The notes below the pieces were generated by a model, which saw nothing but the letters and a program-made list of their open reading frames with translations, was not told where the DNA came from and did not search any database. Below, piece by piece: positions 41,577 through 49,883 of a stretch of 62,316 nucleotides of DNA. Source of the stretch: JAKSUT01 sp045616505 (lineage in GTDB: Bacteria > Cyanobacteriota > Vampirovibrionia > Gastranaerophilales > Gastranaerophilaceae); contig JAZLGV010000030.1 of assembly GCA_045616505.1 (NCBI GenBank), positions 1-62,316 of the forward strand, given 5' to 3'. The position numbers and the translations under genes are program-made. Position 1 is the first letter of the stretch. Each line of letters starts with the position of its first letter.

Positions 41577-42593
41577 ATGAAAAGTTTAAATTCTAGTTTG
41601 CATAATGCAAAACGCAATAAAGAAGACGAATTTTATACTCAACGTGCTGATGTTGATGATGAATTGAAACACTATAAAGAACATTTTAAAGGTAAAACAA
41701 TATTATGTAATTGTGACGACCCTTATGAAAGCAATTTTTTCAAATATTTTGCAAGTAACTTTAATCATCTTGGTTTAAAGAAACTAATTGCAACTTGTTA
41801 TAAAGAGTCGGCAATTTCAGGTAAACAATTAAATTGCAACGATACTGTTGACACAAGAAAGCCTCACAAAATCGTAATTACAGAAGTTACAGACGTAAAT
41901 AATGATGGTGCAATTGATATAGCAGATGTTGAATGGCTAATTAAAAATGATAAAAATGTATTATCATTACTTAAAGGTGATGGTGATTTTAGAAGTGATG
42001 AATGTATAGAACTTTTAAAAGAAGCGGACATTGTGGTAACAAATCCACCATTCTCACTATTTAGAGATTATATTGAGCAACTTATAAAGTATGATAAAAA
42101 ATTTATTATAATAGGAAATCAAAATGCCTATACCTATAAAGAGATATTTACACTAATTAAAGATAATAAAATTTGGACAGGTTACAAAGCAGGTGATATG
42201 GAGTTTAAAGTGCCTGATTATTATGAACCTAGAGCAACGAGATACAGACAAGATGAAACTGGTCAAAAATGGCGTAGTATGGGTAATATAACGTGGTTCA
42301 CAAATTTAGATATTGCAAAAAGACATGAAGATTTGACTTTGTACAAACTATATAATCCTGAAGAATATCCCAAATATGATAGTTATAATGTAATCAATGT
42401 TAATAAAGTGTCTGATATTCCAATAGACTATGACGGAATTATGGGAGTTCCAATCACATTTATAGATAAATATAATCCTGAACAGTTTGAAATTCTAGGA
42501 ATTGCAAATTCTGCCCGTTGGATTGGATATGAATGTTATACTTTAATCCAAAAAAAGAAAATATATAATAGGGTATTGGTAAAAAAGAGGTAA
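41577..42593 (+). CDS. EcoRI-type adenine-specific DNA methyltransferase
   Basis: A 338-residue N6-adenine methyltransferase. The start is the ATG at 41577 behind AGGTGG (an in-frame GTG at 41571 lies inside that site). The opening block (EDEFYTQ...ELKHYKEHFKGKTILCNCDDP...NFFKYF) is the M.EcoRI family signature, and NPPFS (about residue 157) is the catalytic motif IV. It would methylate adenine, and so protect DNA from the following nuclease; specificity is not shown. A 5-base gap separates it from the DUF262-HNH gene. Confidence 0.9.
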   Translation: MKSLNSSLHNAKRNKEDEFYTQRADVDDELKHYKEHFKGKTILCNCDDPYESNFFKYFASNFNHLGLKKLIATCYKESAISGKQLNCNDTVDTRKPHKIVITEVTDVNNDGAIDIADVEWLIKNDKNVLSLLKGDGDFRSDECIELLKEADIVVTNPPFSLFRDYIEQLIKYDKKFIIIGNQNAYTYKEIFTLIKDNKIWTGYKAGDMEFKVPDYYEPRATRYRQDETGQKWRSMGNITWFTNLDIAKRHEDLTLYKLYNPEEYPKYDSYNVINVNKVSDIPIDYDGIMGVPITFIDKYNPEQFEILGIANSARWIGYECYTLIQKKKIYNRVLVKKR

Positions 42594-42598
42594 TTGTT

Positions 42599-43699
42599 AT
42601 GCAAATAGAACTTAACAAAATCAAAGTTAAAGATTTGGTTGTAGAATATATTAACAATGAAGAAAATGGTGTTGTTGGTTATGGTGGTAAATTAAACATC
42701 AGACCTAAATTTCAGAGGGAGTTTGTCTATAAAGATAAACAACGTGATGAAGTTATTAACACGGTGCGAAAAGGTTTTCCATTGAATGTAATGTATTGGT
42801 GTAAGAGTGAAGATGATAGCTATGAATTACTTGACGGACAACAAAGAACTATTAGTATTTGTGAATATGTTGTAAACTCCTTTTCTGTTAAAATAGACGA
42901 TTATGATAAAATCTTTGATAACCTTACATCAGACCAACAAGAACAAATACTAAATTATGAATTAATGGTATATATCTGTGAAGGTACAGACTCTGAAAAA
43001 TTAGATTGGTTCAAAATTATCAATATTGCAGGAGAAGAACTAACACAGCAAGAATTGAGAAATGCTATGTACACAGGAGAATGGCTAACAAATGCGAAAA
43101 AGTATTTTAGCAAAAGCGGTTGTCCTGCATATAACATCGCAAGTGATTATATGAGTGGTTCACCAATAAGACAAGACTATCTTGAAACTGTTATTAGGTG
43201 GATTTGTAATAATGAAATTACTATTGAGAAATATATGTCGGCACATCATAAAGATACAAACGCCAATGAATTGTGGCTTTATTTTACGGCTGTTATTAAC
43301 TGGGTAAAAACAGTATTTCCGAAATATCGTAAAGAGATGAAAGGCATTGAATGGGGTTTACTCTATAATCAATATAAAGATGATAAACTTGACACAAAAG
43401 CACTTGAACAAGAAATTAGTCGCCTAATGCAAGATGATGATATAACCGCTAAAAAAGGTATCTATGAATATCTGCTATCATATAATGAAAAATATTTGAA
43501 TATCAGAGCATTTACACCAAGCATGAAACGTGAAACATACGAAAAGCAAAAAGGTATTTGTCCACTTTGTCATAAGCACTTTGAATTGGAAGAAATGGAA
43601 GCAGACCATATTACCCCATGGTGTGAAGGTGGTAAAACTAACTCTGATAACTGTCAAATGTTATGTAGAGAGTGCAATCGTAGAAAATCTAATAAATAA
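42599..43699 (+). CDS. DUF262-HNH nuclease (GmrSD-like architecture)
   Basis: A 366-residue fused protein. Residues 1-200 are a DUF262 domain with the L-L-D-G-Q-Q-R-T motif (about 80-87), linked to nucleotide-dependent control in GmrS-like enzymes. Residues 305-366 are an HNH nuclease: CPLC...ADHI-PW-GG...N-Q-LC-CN. The Asp-His-Ile and the distal CN pair fit zinc-finger HNH enzymes. It follows an EcoRI-type methyltransferase, so it may be the restriction subunit, or a modification-dependent nuclease. Function is inference. Confidence 0.85.
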   Translation: MQIELNKIKVKDLVVEYINNEENGVVGYGGKLNIRPKFQREFVYKDKQRDEVINTVRKGFPLNVMYWCKSEDDSYELLDGQQRTISICEYVVNSFSVKIDDYDKIFDNLTSDQQEQILNYELMVYICEGTDSEKLDWFKIINIAGEELTQQELRNAMYTGEWLTNAKKYFSKSGCPAYNIASDYMSGSPIRQDYLETVIRWICNNEITIEKYMSAHHKDTNANELWLYFTAVINWVKTVFPKYRKEMKGIEWGLLYNQYKDDKLDTKALEQEISRLMQDDDITAKKGIYEYLLSYNEKYLNIRAFTPSMKRETYEKQKGICPLCHKHFELEEMEADHITPWCEGGKTNSDNCQMLCRECNRRKSNK

Positions 43700-43736
43700 T
43701 TCAATTTTTAAAAATACTTTTTCAAAATACAAGACA

Positions 43737-43776
43737 AAAAAAGAGGCTTTTCAAATATTTTGAAAAGCCTTTTTTA
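43737..43776. terminator. Terminator after the DUF262-HNH gene
   Basis: AGGCTTTTCAAA pairs with TTTGAAAAGCCT around TAT, with A/T runs on both sides. Confidence 0.9.
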
Positions 43777-43780
43777 TAAA

Positions 43781-43792
43781 TTACGCGTGGAG
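43781..43792. repeat. Copy of tRNA-Arg 3' end
   Basis: TTACGCGTGGAG recurs exactly at 43900-43911, the end of tRNA-Arg(ACG). Together they bracket a roughly 107-bp insert. Confidence 0.65.
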
Positions 43793-43869
43793 ACTCTGCC
43801 GAGAAAAAGCTGACTAAATGTCAGGTTTTGCGAGAGGTAGAACACCCGAAGGGGGTTCGAAACCCTAAT
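43793..43869 (-). mobile_element. Insert between duplicated tRNA-Arg ends, probable integration scar
   Basis: A short, GC-richer stretch with a CTGAC-TAAAT-GTCAG hairpin and a GGGGGTTCGAAACCC palindrome that looks like a T-arm in the opposite sense to the tRNA. Read along the tRNA strand it contains TTCGGGTGTTC, nearly the motif in the tRNA-Leu insert. No gene is present. Inference: the remnant of a tRNA-targeting element. Confidence 0.45.
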
Positions 43870-43870
43870 A

Positions 43871-43897
43871 AAAAAGCTCCCTTTCGGAAGCTCTTTT
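43871..43897 (-). terminator. Terminator of tRNA-Arg
   Basis: On the minus strand AAAAGAGCTTCC and GGGAGCTTTTTT pair around GAAA and end in T's. Confidence 0.8.
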
Positions 43898-43900
43898 ATT

Positions 43901-43974
<74 letters not shown>

Positions 43975-44107
43975 ATATTCAATTTTTCTTCGCTTTCACC
44001 GCTTTAATGGTTACTTACTTGAAATATCTCAACACAAATGTGCTTCAACAAATATATCTTATCAAATCAAAAATTAATTACAAGTTAAACTTGAAAATTC
44101 GCTTAAA

Positions 44108-44921
44108 TCATTCTTCTAATAATTTTTTAATCGCTAAAGGAATATAATTTAACACATCATTTGCAAGAACGCCATATTCACTCAAGTCAAAAGATGCAAG
44201 TTCTCCTGCTCTGCCGTGCAAATATACACCTAATTTAGCCGCATCAAAGCAAGTCATTCCTTGAGCCAAAAAGCCCCCAATCATACCTGCCAAAACATCT
44301 CCTGTTCCTGCTTTTGCAAGCGCAGAATTTCCGCTATTATTTTCATAAAAATTATTTTCAAAACAAACTAAAGTCTTATGCATCTTTAAAACTACGACAC
44401 AATTATACTTTTCACTACATTTTTTCACCCATTTTTCAGGCGCTTTTAAAATTTCCTCAACTTCAACCCCCATCAATCTTGCCATTTCTTTTGGGTGAGG
44501 AGTCAAAATTGTATTTTTATTTAGTTTTAAATTTTCTTCTGACAAAATATTCAGACCGTCTGCATCTATCACAAGTGGAAGGTTTGTTTTTTGCGTTAAA
44601 TTTAATATTTTTTTAAAAACTTGTTTTGCAGACCTATCTATTGAAAGCCCACAGCCAAGCATAACTGCCGTATAATCATTCAAATTTTTTACATCTTTTC
44701 TCAACTGCAAAATTATTTCAGGACATTTTGTGACAATGTTATCTAATACTTTTTCTTGGCTTGCTAAAACAACTTTGCCTGCGCCAACTTTTAAAGCAGC
44801 ACAACTTGATAAAAATGCAGCGCCTCTGTATTTGTTGCAACCTGCAACCTGCAACGTTCAACACAGTACCAAAAGTACCTTTATTTGAATTTTCGTCTCT
44901 TTTTGGAAGTAAATTTTTCAT
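44108..44921 (-). pseudogene. nnrD: NAD(P)HX dehydratase (NnrD), frameshifted by a 7-bp repeat
   Basis: Normal NnrD starts (MKNLLPKRDENSNKGTFGTVLNVAGC) in one frame and continues (NKYRGAAFLSSCAALKVGAGKVV) in another. The break is at 44836-44855, where TGCAACC is repeated (TGCAACC TGCAACC TGCAAC); removing one 7-base unit restores a single frame. The rest is intact (SIDRSAKQVF, TPHPKEMARL, NSALAKAGTGDVLAG), about 270 residues in all. NnrD repairs hydrated NAD(P)H. The broken copy could be phase-variable, newly inactive or an assembly error. Last gene of a long minus-strand unit. Confidence 0.85.
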
Positions 44922-44941
44922 AACCCAATTTTAACAAAAAA

Positions 44942-45394
44942 CTACAAATTTTGTCTAATTGCTTCGTATAATGTAATTGCAACTGAATTTGATAAATTCA
45001 AACTTCTTTCGTTTTCACGCATTGGAATAGTGATTGAAATGTCTTTGTGTGAAAATAGCAAGTCTTCTGGCAAACCTCTTGTTTCAGGCCCAAAAACTAA
45101 AAAATCATTTTCTTTAAAATCTACAGTATAAATTGTTTTTTTACTTTTTGTAGTCAAATAATAAAAATTTGAATTTGGGTTTGCTGCTTGTAATTCTTCC
45201 AATGTATCGACTTTTTCAATTTTTACGTCGTTCCAATAATCAAGCCCTGCTCTTTTCATATATTTGCTAGACAAAGAAAATCCTAATTTTCCAATCAAAT
45301 ACAAATTTGCACCAGTACAAGCACACAAACGTGCTATATTTCCTGTGTTTTGAGGAATTTCTGGTTCGTATAATGCTACATTAAATTTTTTCAT
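44942..45394 (-). CDS. trmL: tRNA (cytidine/uridine-34 2'-O)-methyltransferase TrmL
   Basis: A 150-residue SPOUT methyltransferase that 2'-O-methylates the wobble base of tRNA-Leu. The motifs are complete: EPEIPQNTGNIARLCACTGA, LVFGPETRGLP, and the knot end IPMRENERSLNLSNSVAITLYE. Overlaps the small gene upstream by 14 bases. Confidence 0.93.
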   Translation of the reverse strand: MKKFNVALYEPEIPQNTGNIARLCACTGANLYLIGKLGFSLSSKYMKRAGLDYWNDVKIEKVDTLEELQAANPNSNFYYLTTKSKKTIYTVDFKENDFLVFGPETRGLPEDLLFSHKDISITIPMRENERSLNLSNSVAITLYEAIRQNL

Positions 45395-45608
45395 TTTTGT
45401 TAATTAATCCTAAAAATTTAACTTTTAAATTAGATAATATGTTTAAAATTCGTTCTTTTTTATTTAGTGTAATTTTATTTAATTGCTTATTTACATCTTT
45501 CATTGTTTTAATTCTAGCTTTGTCTAGCAAAACGCTGTCATCACCAGAATTTATAAGCATTAATTTTTTATTGCTAATGTATTGATTAGAGATTTTATTT
45601 ATTTTCAT
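45381..45608 (-). CDS. Small basic hypothetical protein
   Basis: A 75-residue Lys/Asn-rich protein. The start is set to the ATG at 45608, which overlaps the end of the upstream gene by 14 bases; it also overlaps trmL by 14. No motif is known, and the middle is amphipathic. Coupled overlaps make it probably real, but it could be a chance frame. Confidence 0.45.
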   Translation of the reverse strand: MKINKISNQYISNKKLMLINSGDDSVLLDKARIKTMKDVNKQLNKITLNKKERILNILSNLKVKFLGLINKNEKI

Positions 45609-46197
45609 TTTTGAAAAACTTTCCACTTTCAAATACAACTGGCAAACCTCTTAAAACACAAAATGCGATAGCAATAATTGCACTTATATATGCAATATTA
45701 AAAATACTATCAGCAAGCGTTTGAGGTAAGTTTGGAGTCTTTGCAACTACCAAAAATACGAATGCAACGGCTTTTGCTACTGCATACAAAATTCTTGTAA
45801 ATCTTGAACTGCAAATTAAATATCCCAAACGGCTGTTTTGCATGCTTGATTCACCAAAAGCAGTTAAACCTTGTTGCATTGCAACACTTCTTATACCATC
45901 TACTACAAAACTTCTTGTTAATGCGATTAATGGAAATGCTAATGAAATCCAACCCATTACCGCAAAAGTAACCCAGTATGTGTTTTCTGCAATTCTGTCG
46001 CTCATAATATCAAGCATTGCACCTAATTTAGATGATTCGTTGAATTTTCTAGCAACCCAACCATCAAGTCCGTCAAGCGCAAATGCAGTTATTATTAACG
46101 CAACAGACAAAAAATAACTGTTTTGAGTGTGTCTAAATAACAATGCTGCTGATATAAATACCAAAAATATTCTAAATATTGTTATAAAATTTGCCAT
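45595..46197 (-). CDS. pgsA: CDP-alcohol phosphatidyltransferase (PgsA-like)
   Basis: A 200-residue membrane enzyme with the family signature D-G-x-D-G-W-x-A-R-x8-G-x3-D-x3-D (about 42-64), which binds two metals and CDP-diacylglycerol. The likely product is phosphatidylglycerol phosphate, but other CDP-alcohol products are possible. Five transmembrane helices. Seven bases after the oxidoreductase gene. Confidence 0.82.
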   Translation of the reverse strand: MANFITIFRIFLVFISAALLFRHTQNSYFLSVALIITAFALDGLDGWVARKFNESSKLGAMLDIMSDRIAENTYWVTFAVMGWISLAFPLIALTRSFVVDGIRSVAMQQGLTAFGESSMQNSRLGYLICSSRFTRILYAVAKAVAFVFLVVAKTPNLPQTLADSIFNIAYISAIIAIAFCVLRGLPVVFESGKFFKNENK

Positions 46198-46204
46198 AAT
46201 TCCC

Positions 46205-47203
46205 CTATTTTTTCATTCTTGATAAAGCAAAATCAACTTTATCTAATTTTTTAGCTCTTTCACCTAACATAATACGTTCTGCTTCTTCCAAAATACTTAC
46301 AACTTCATAACCATTTTCTCCGCCAGAACGTGCTTTTGTGCCGTTTTTACAACAGCTCAAGAAATGTTGACATTCAAGTTTTAATGGTTCAATTTCTAAA
46401 TAATCAAGTGCAATATTTTGAGTATTTGCAGGAATTTTGTTATCAAAAATTTGTAATTTATGTTCTGGTAAAGTGTCATCAAGTATTGCTGTTGCTTTTG
46501 TTCCACGAACAAGAAGAACAACATGTTTCTTTGGAGTAATCCAACTATCTGAAATTTGTGCTACCATACCATCTTCATATTCAAGTGTAAGGTGTGTTAT
46601 GTCCATAATATCATTCTTGTCAGAAGAACAACCAACTGCAGAAATAACTCTTTTTGGAGCTTTTCCTGTAACATAATCTACCATAGATACATCGTGTGGT
46701 GCTAAATCCCACATAACACTTCTATCGTTTTTGTGATAATTAACATTTAATCTGTCACTTTGAGCATAAACTATGTCACCTAATGCACCTTCTTCAATTA
46801 GCATTTTTAATCTGTTTACTGCTGGATGGTACAATAATAAGTGACCAACCATCAAGACAAGACCTTTTTCGTTAGCTAAATCCATTAAATCTTTAGCTTC
46901 TTGAGCAACTGTTGAAATAGGTTTTTCTACATAAACATTTTTACCTGCCTCTAACATTGCTTTTACTATTTTAAAGTGTGTATGACTTGGTGTAACTACT
47001 GCTACTCCAGTGATTTCTGGATCGTTTATAATGTCGTTAAAATCACTTGTTAATGTGATTCCATTATAACCTTCTGTCATTTTCTTTAAATTCTCTTGGT
47101 CTAAGTCACAAACCATTTTTAGAGCATTTAAGTTATAAAAATTACGGACAATGTTTTTGCCCCACATTCCGCATCCGATTACTGCGACTTTTTGTTCTGC
47201 CAT
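46205..47203 (-). CDS. Gfo/Idh/MocA family oxidoreductase
   Basis: A 332-residue NAD(P)-dependent sugar dehydrogenase. Rossmann start IGCGMWGKN, the EKPIS motif (conserved Lys in YVEKPI), the MVGHLLLYHPAV block and a WDLAPHDVSM motif with catalytic His. Substrate unknown; often used in amino-sugar or surface sugar synthesis. GAGGG site. Confidence 0.85.
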   Translation of the reverse strand: MAEQKVAVIGCGMWGKNIVRNFYNLNALKMVCDLDQENLKKMTEGYNGITLTSDFNDIINDPEITGVAVVTPSHTHFKIVKAMLEAGKNVYVEKPISTVAQEAKDLMDLANEKGLVLMVGHLLLYHPAVNRLKMLIEEGALGDIVYAQSDRLNVNYHKNDRSVMWDLAPHDVSMVDYVTGKAPKRVISAVGCSSDKNDIMDITHLTLEYEDGMVAQISDSWITPKKHVVLLVRGTKATAILDDTLPEHKLQIFDNKIPANTQNIALDYLEIEPLKLECQHFLSCCKNGTKARSGGENGYEVVSILEEAERIMLGERAKKLDKVDFALSRMKK

Positions 47204-47226
47204 TTTTATTCCCTCTTGTTATCTTA

Positions 47227-48168
47227 TTATATTCTTGAGTCATTTTCTAATGGTTCCATAACAAAAATTTCTTGAGTTGAAGAACCATCAATATTGTATG
47301 TTCCAATACTTTGGATATTCCAGTTTGGAAATTTCTTTATTGCATATCTTTTTTTAAATGTTTCTACGCAAACAACTTTATTTTTTATTGATAATGCTAA
47401 TAAATTTACTAATTTTTCTTGTCTTGCTTGTATTTGTGAGTTTCTTGCTGCAGTATCTGCTGCTATATACATTGAAATTTTGTATTTGTTAGCCGTATAT
47501 TTTTTTTCTAAAGCTTTAAAGATATTATTTAAACGTCTTATAAAATTATCAATGTTATCGAATGGGTTGAAAATTAAAAGTAAGTCATCGTCAACAAAAT
47601 CTGTACTACATTCATCAAGGTTGCCTTCTAACATTCCAAAGAAATCGCTCATTACAGTTTTTGGAGTTATTTTAACTTCGTTTTGCTTCATTCTTTGTGT
47701 AAGACATTCTACGTTAAATCTTATCATAATAAGTATTTTATTGTTTTTAGATTCTTCTTTTATGTATTCTTCGTGGCGTTTTTGATTGATTTTTTCTTCT
47801 TGTTCTTTTTTCTTTTTTTCAATATTTAAATTGATTTGATTGTTAATGTTAATTGTAACTTCTATTAAATAATCTAAAAATTTAACAATACACAACAATA
47901 TTGCTACTGTTACAACAAAAGAAAGATGTATATATGAACCATTAATAAATACGGCATCTTTAATAACTAATGTTCCAATGAAATTAATACAGTCAAAAAT
48001 TTGGACAATAAAAGGTGGAAAAAGAATTCCAAGTAATGACAAGAACCAAAATGCAATGGTTAGTGTGATAATAATGTATATTATAAATTGGACACGTTCA
48101 ATTAGTCTGACTAATGGAAGTCGTCTATCCTCATTATATTTTTCGAGATTTTTTAACTCATATAACAA
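47227..48168 (-). CDS. Membrane protein with degenerate class III cyclase-like domain
   Basis: A 313-residue protein. Two N-terminal helices (about 25-50 and 78-100), a Lys/Glu coiled coil (about 115-145), then a domain that follows the layout of class III nucleotide cyclases (VDDDLLLIFNPF, ADTAARNSQIQARQE, and a final QSIGTYNIDGSSTQEIFV strand). The metal Asp residues and the usual Lys/Asp base pair are not obvious, so it may be inactive or only cyclase-like. TTG start overlaps panC by 16 bases. Low-certainty assignment. Confidence 0.55.
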   Translation of the reverse strand: MLYELKNLEKYNEDRRLPLVRLIERVQFIIYIIITLTIAFWFLSLLGILFPPFIVQIFDCINFIGTLVIKDAVFINGSYIHLSFVVTVAILLCIVKFLDYLIEVTININNQINLNIEKKKKEQEEKINQKRHEEYIKEESKNNKILIMIRFNVECLTQRMKQNEVKITPKTVMSDFFGMLEGNLDECSTDFVDDDLLLIFNPFDNIDNFIRRLNNIFKALEKKYTANKYKISMYIAADTAARNSQIQARQEKLVNLLALSIKNKVVCVETFKKRYAIKKFPNWNIQSIGTYNIDGSSTQEIFVMEPLENDSRI

Positions 48169-49025
48169 TTGTCTATTAACCTCACACCTTCAACTCTTAA
48201 TGCTATTAATGCCATTGTATTATCATCAACGATTGTTTTGTCTTCCAATGTATTTTTATCTACAAATTCCAAATATTCTAAATCATGATTTTCGTTTAAG
48301 AAGTCAAACGCTGTTTCTTTTAGAGCATTAATATCTGTTATACCTTTATGATAGCATGATTTGATATTTTGCAAAATCTTATTTAAAACTAATGCGTTTT
48401 TCTTGCCTTCTTCTGTTAAATATTTGTTTCTTGAACTTAATGCTAATCCTGATTCTTCTCTAACAATTGGACAGCATATAATTTCTACTGGAATATTTAA
48501 ATCTTCAACCATTTTGCTGATAATGATTTTTTGTTGAATATCTTTTTGTCCAAAAAATGCTTTATCAGGTTGAACAATATTTAATAATTTTAGAACGACA
48601 GTGCAAACTCCGTCAAAATGACCTACTCTGCTTTTACCACATAATTTGTTTACCATGAAAAATGGAGGTGTAACGTATGTGAAAAAGTCATTTGAGTGTA
48701 TTCCAGAACCATACATTTCTGTTGGAGTTGGTGCAAAGACAATTGAAGCGCCTAAATCTTCGCATAATTTTAAGTCTGCATCAAGTGTTCTTGGGTATTT
48801 GTCTAAATCTTCTGATGGTCCAAATTGAATTGGGTTTACAAAAACAGAAACCACTACTTTGTCGCAATTTTCAACTGCTTTTTTGATTAAGCTAGCGTGT
48901 CCTGCGTGTAACGCACCCATTGTAGGTACTAAACCGATTTTTAGTCCTTGTGATTTCCATTCTTTAATATTTTCTCTTACTTCACTAATTGTATTTAATA
49001 ATTTTGTTTTTTCTGCTACCAACAT
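48153..49025 (-). CDS. panC: Pantothenate synthetase (pantoate--beta-alanine ligase)
   Basis: A 290-residue enzyme that joins pantoate and beta-alanine with ATP. HAGH-type motif (MGALHAGHASLI), FVNPIQFGPSEDLDKYPR, FFGQKDIQQ, and SSRNKYL, all in order. Directly after panB, 9 bases apart; the two form the pantothenate (CoA) pathway. GAGGG site. Confidence 0.96.
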   Translation of the reverse strand: MLVAEKTKLLNTISEVRENIKEWKSQGLKIGLVPTMGALHAGHASLIKKAVENCDKVVVSVFVNPIQFGPSEDLDKYPRTLDADLKLCEDLGASIVFAPTPTEMYGSGIHSNDFFTYVTPPFFMVNKLCGKSRVGHFDGVCTVVLKLLNIVQPDKAFFGQKDIQQKIIISKMVEDLNIPVEIICCPIVREESGLALSSRNKYLTEEGKKNALVLNKILQNIKSCYHKGITDINALKETAFDFLNENHDLEYLEFVDKNTLEDKTIVDDNTMALIALRVEGVRLIDNCYMS

Positions 49026-49034
49026 ATTTTCCCT

Positions 49035-49874
49035 CTAATTTAGTAAATTTAGTTGTTTTAATTCTTCTTCTGGTAATTTAAATAATTCTGTTTCTGATGG
49101 GAAATTACCCGTTTTTACATCATCAATATATTTTGAAACACTTGTTTTTATAACTTCAGCCATAGTTGCATATTTTCTTGCGAATTTTGGAGTAAAGTCG
49201 CCGTATTTACCTAATATATCATCAGAAACTAAAATTTGTCCAGAGCAATATCTACCTGCTCCAATACCAATTGTTGGAATGTTCAAATGTTCTGTAATGT
49301 ATTTTGCACATTCTTCTGGTACCATTTCAAGAACAACTGCAAAAGCACCTGCTTCTTCAAGTTGTTGAGCTTGTTTTAAAATTTTTAATGTATCGTCAGA
49401 AGATTTGCCTTGAACTTTATAACCACCTAATGTGTTTAAAAATTGTGGAGTAAAGCCTAAATGTCCCATTACAGGAATACCTGATTCTGTACATCTTTTA
49501 ACAACACTTATGATATAGTCAGTTGCACCTTCAAGTTTTACTGCTCCTGCACCTGTTCTAATTAATTCGCCCGCATTGTGAACGGCTTCTTTTAAATCGC
49601 AATGATAACTCATAAATGGCATATCAGCGACAACCATGGCATTTTTTGTTCCTCTTGCAACTGCGCCTGTAAAAACTTTCATATCATCGATAGTTACTTT
49701 GCAAGTTGAGTCATAACCCAAAATAACCATTCCAAGAGAGTCACCAACTAAAATAAAATCAATACCTGCTTCGTCTTCATATCTTGCAGTAGAACAATCG
49801 TAGGCAGTTAATGCGGTGATTTTATTCCCCTCTTCCTTCATTTTTTGAAATGTTTTAACAGTAACTTTTTTCAT
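49035..49874 (-). CDS. panB: 3-methyl-2-oxobutanoate hydroxymethyltransferase
   Basis: A 279-residue TIM-barrel enzyme that makes ketopantoate from alpha-ketoisovalerate and methylenetetrahydrofolate. Metal and substrate blocks LTAYDCSTARYEDEAGIDFILVGDSLGM, VVADMPFMSYH, KLEGA, GHLGFTPQ and GIGAGRYCSGQILV are seen. Nine bases before panC, ten bases after yvcK. Confidence 0.96.
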   Translation of the reverse strand: MKKVTVKTFQKMKEEGNKITALTAYDCSTARYEDEAGIDFILVGDSLGMVILGYDSTCKVTIDDMKVFTGAVARGTKNAMVVADMPFMSYHCDLKEAVHNAGELIRTGAGAVKLEGATDYIISVVKRCTESGIPVMGHLGFTPQFLNTLGGYKVQGKSSDDTLKILKQAQQLEEAGAFAVVLEMVPEECAKYITEHLNIPTIGIGAGRYCSGQILVSDDILGKYGDFTPKFARKYATMAEVIKTSVSKYIDDVKTGNFPSETELFKLPEEELKQLNLLN

Positions 49875-49883
49875 TTTGCCTCG

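Noticed and set aside
43793..43869. A degraded second tRNA beside tRNA-Arg.
   Set aside because: A T-arm-like palindrome (TTCGAAA) is present but no acceptor or anticodon arm could be folded; listed as an insert instead.
44314..44616. Plus-strand ORF of 100 codons inside nnrD.
   Set aside because: It lies wholly antisense to a clear NnrD coding sequence and has no motif.
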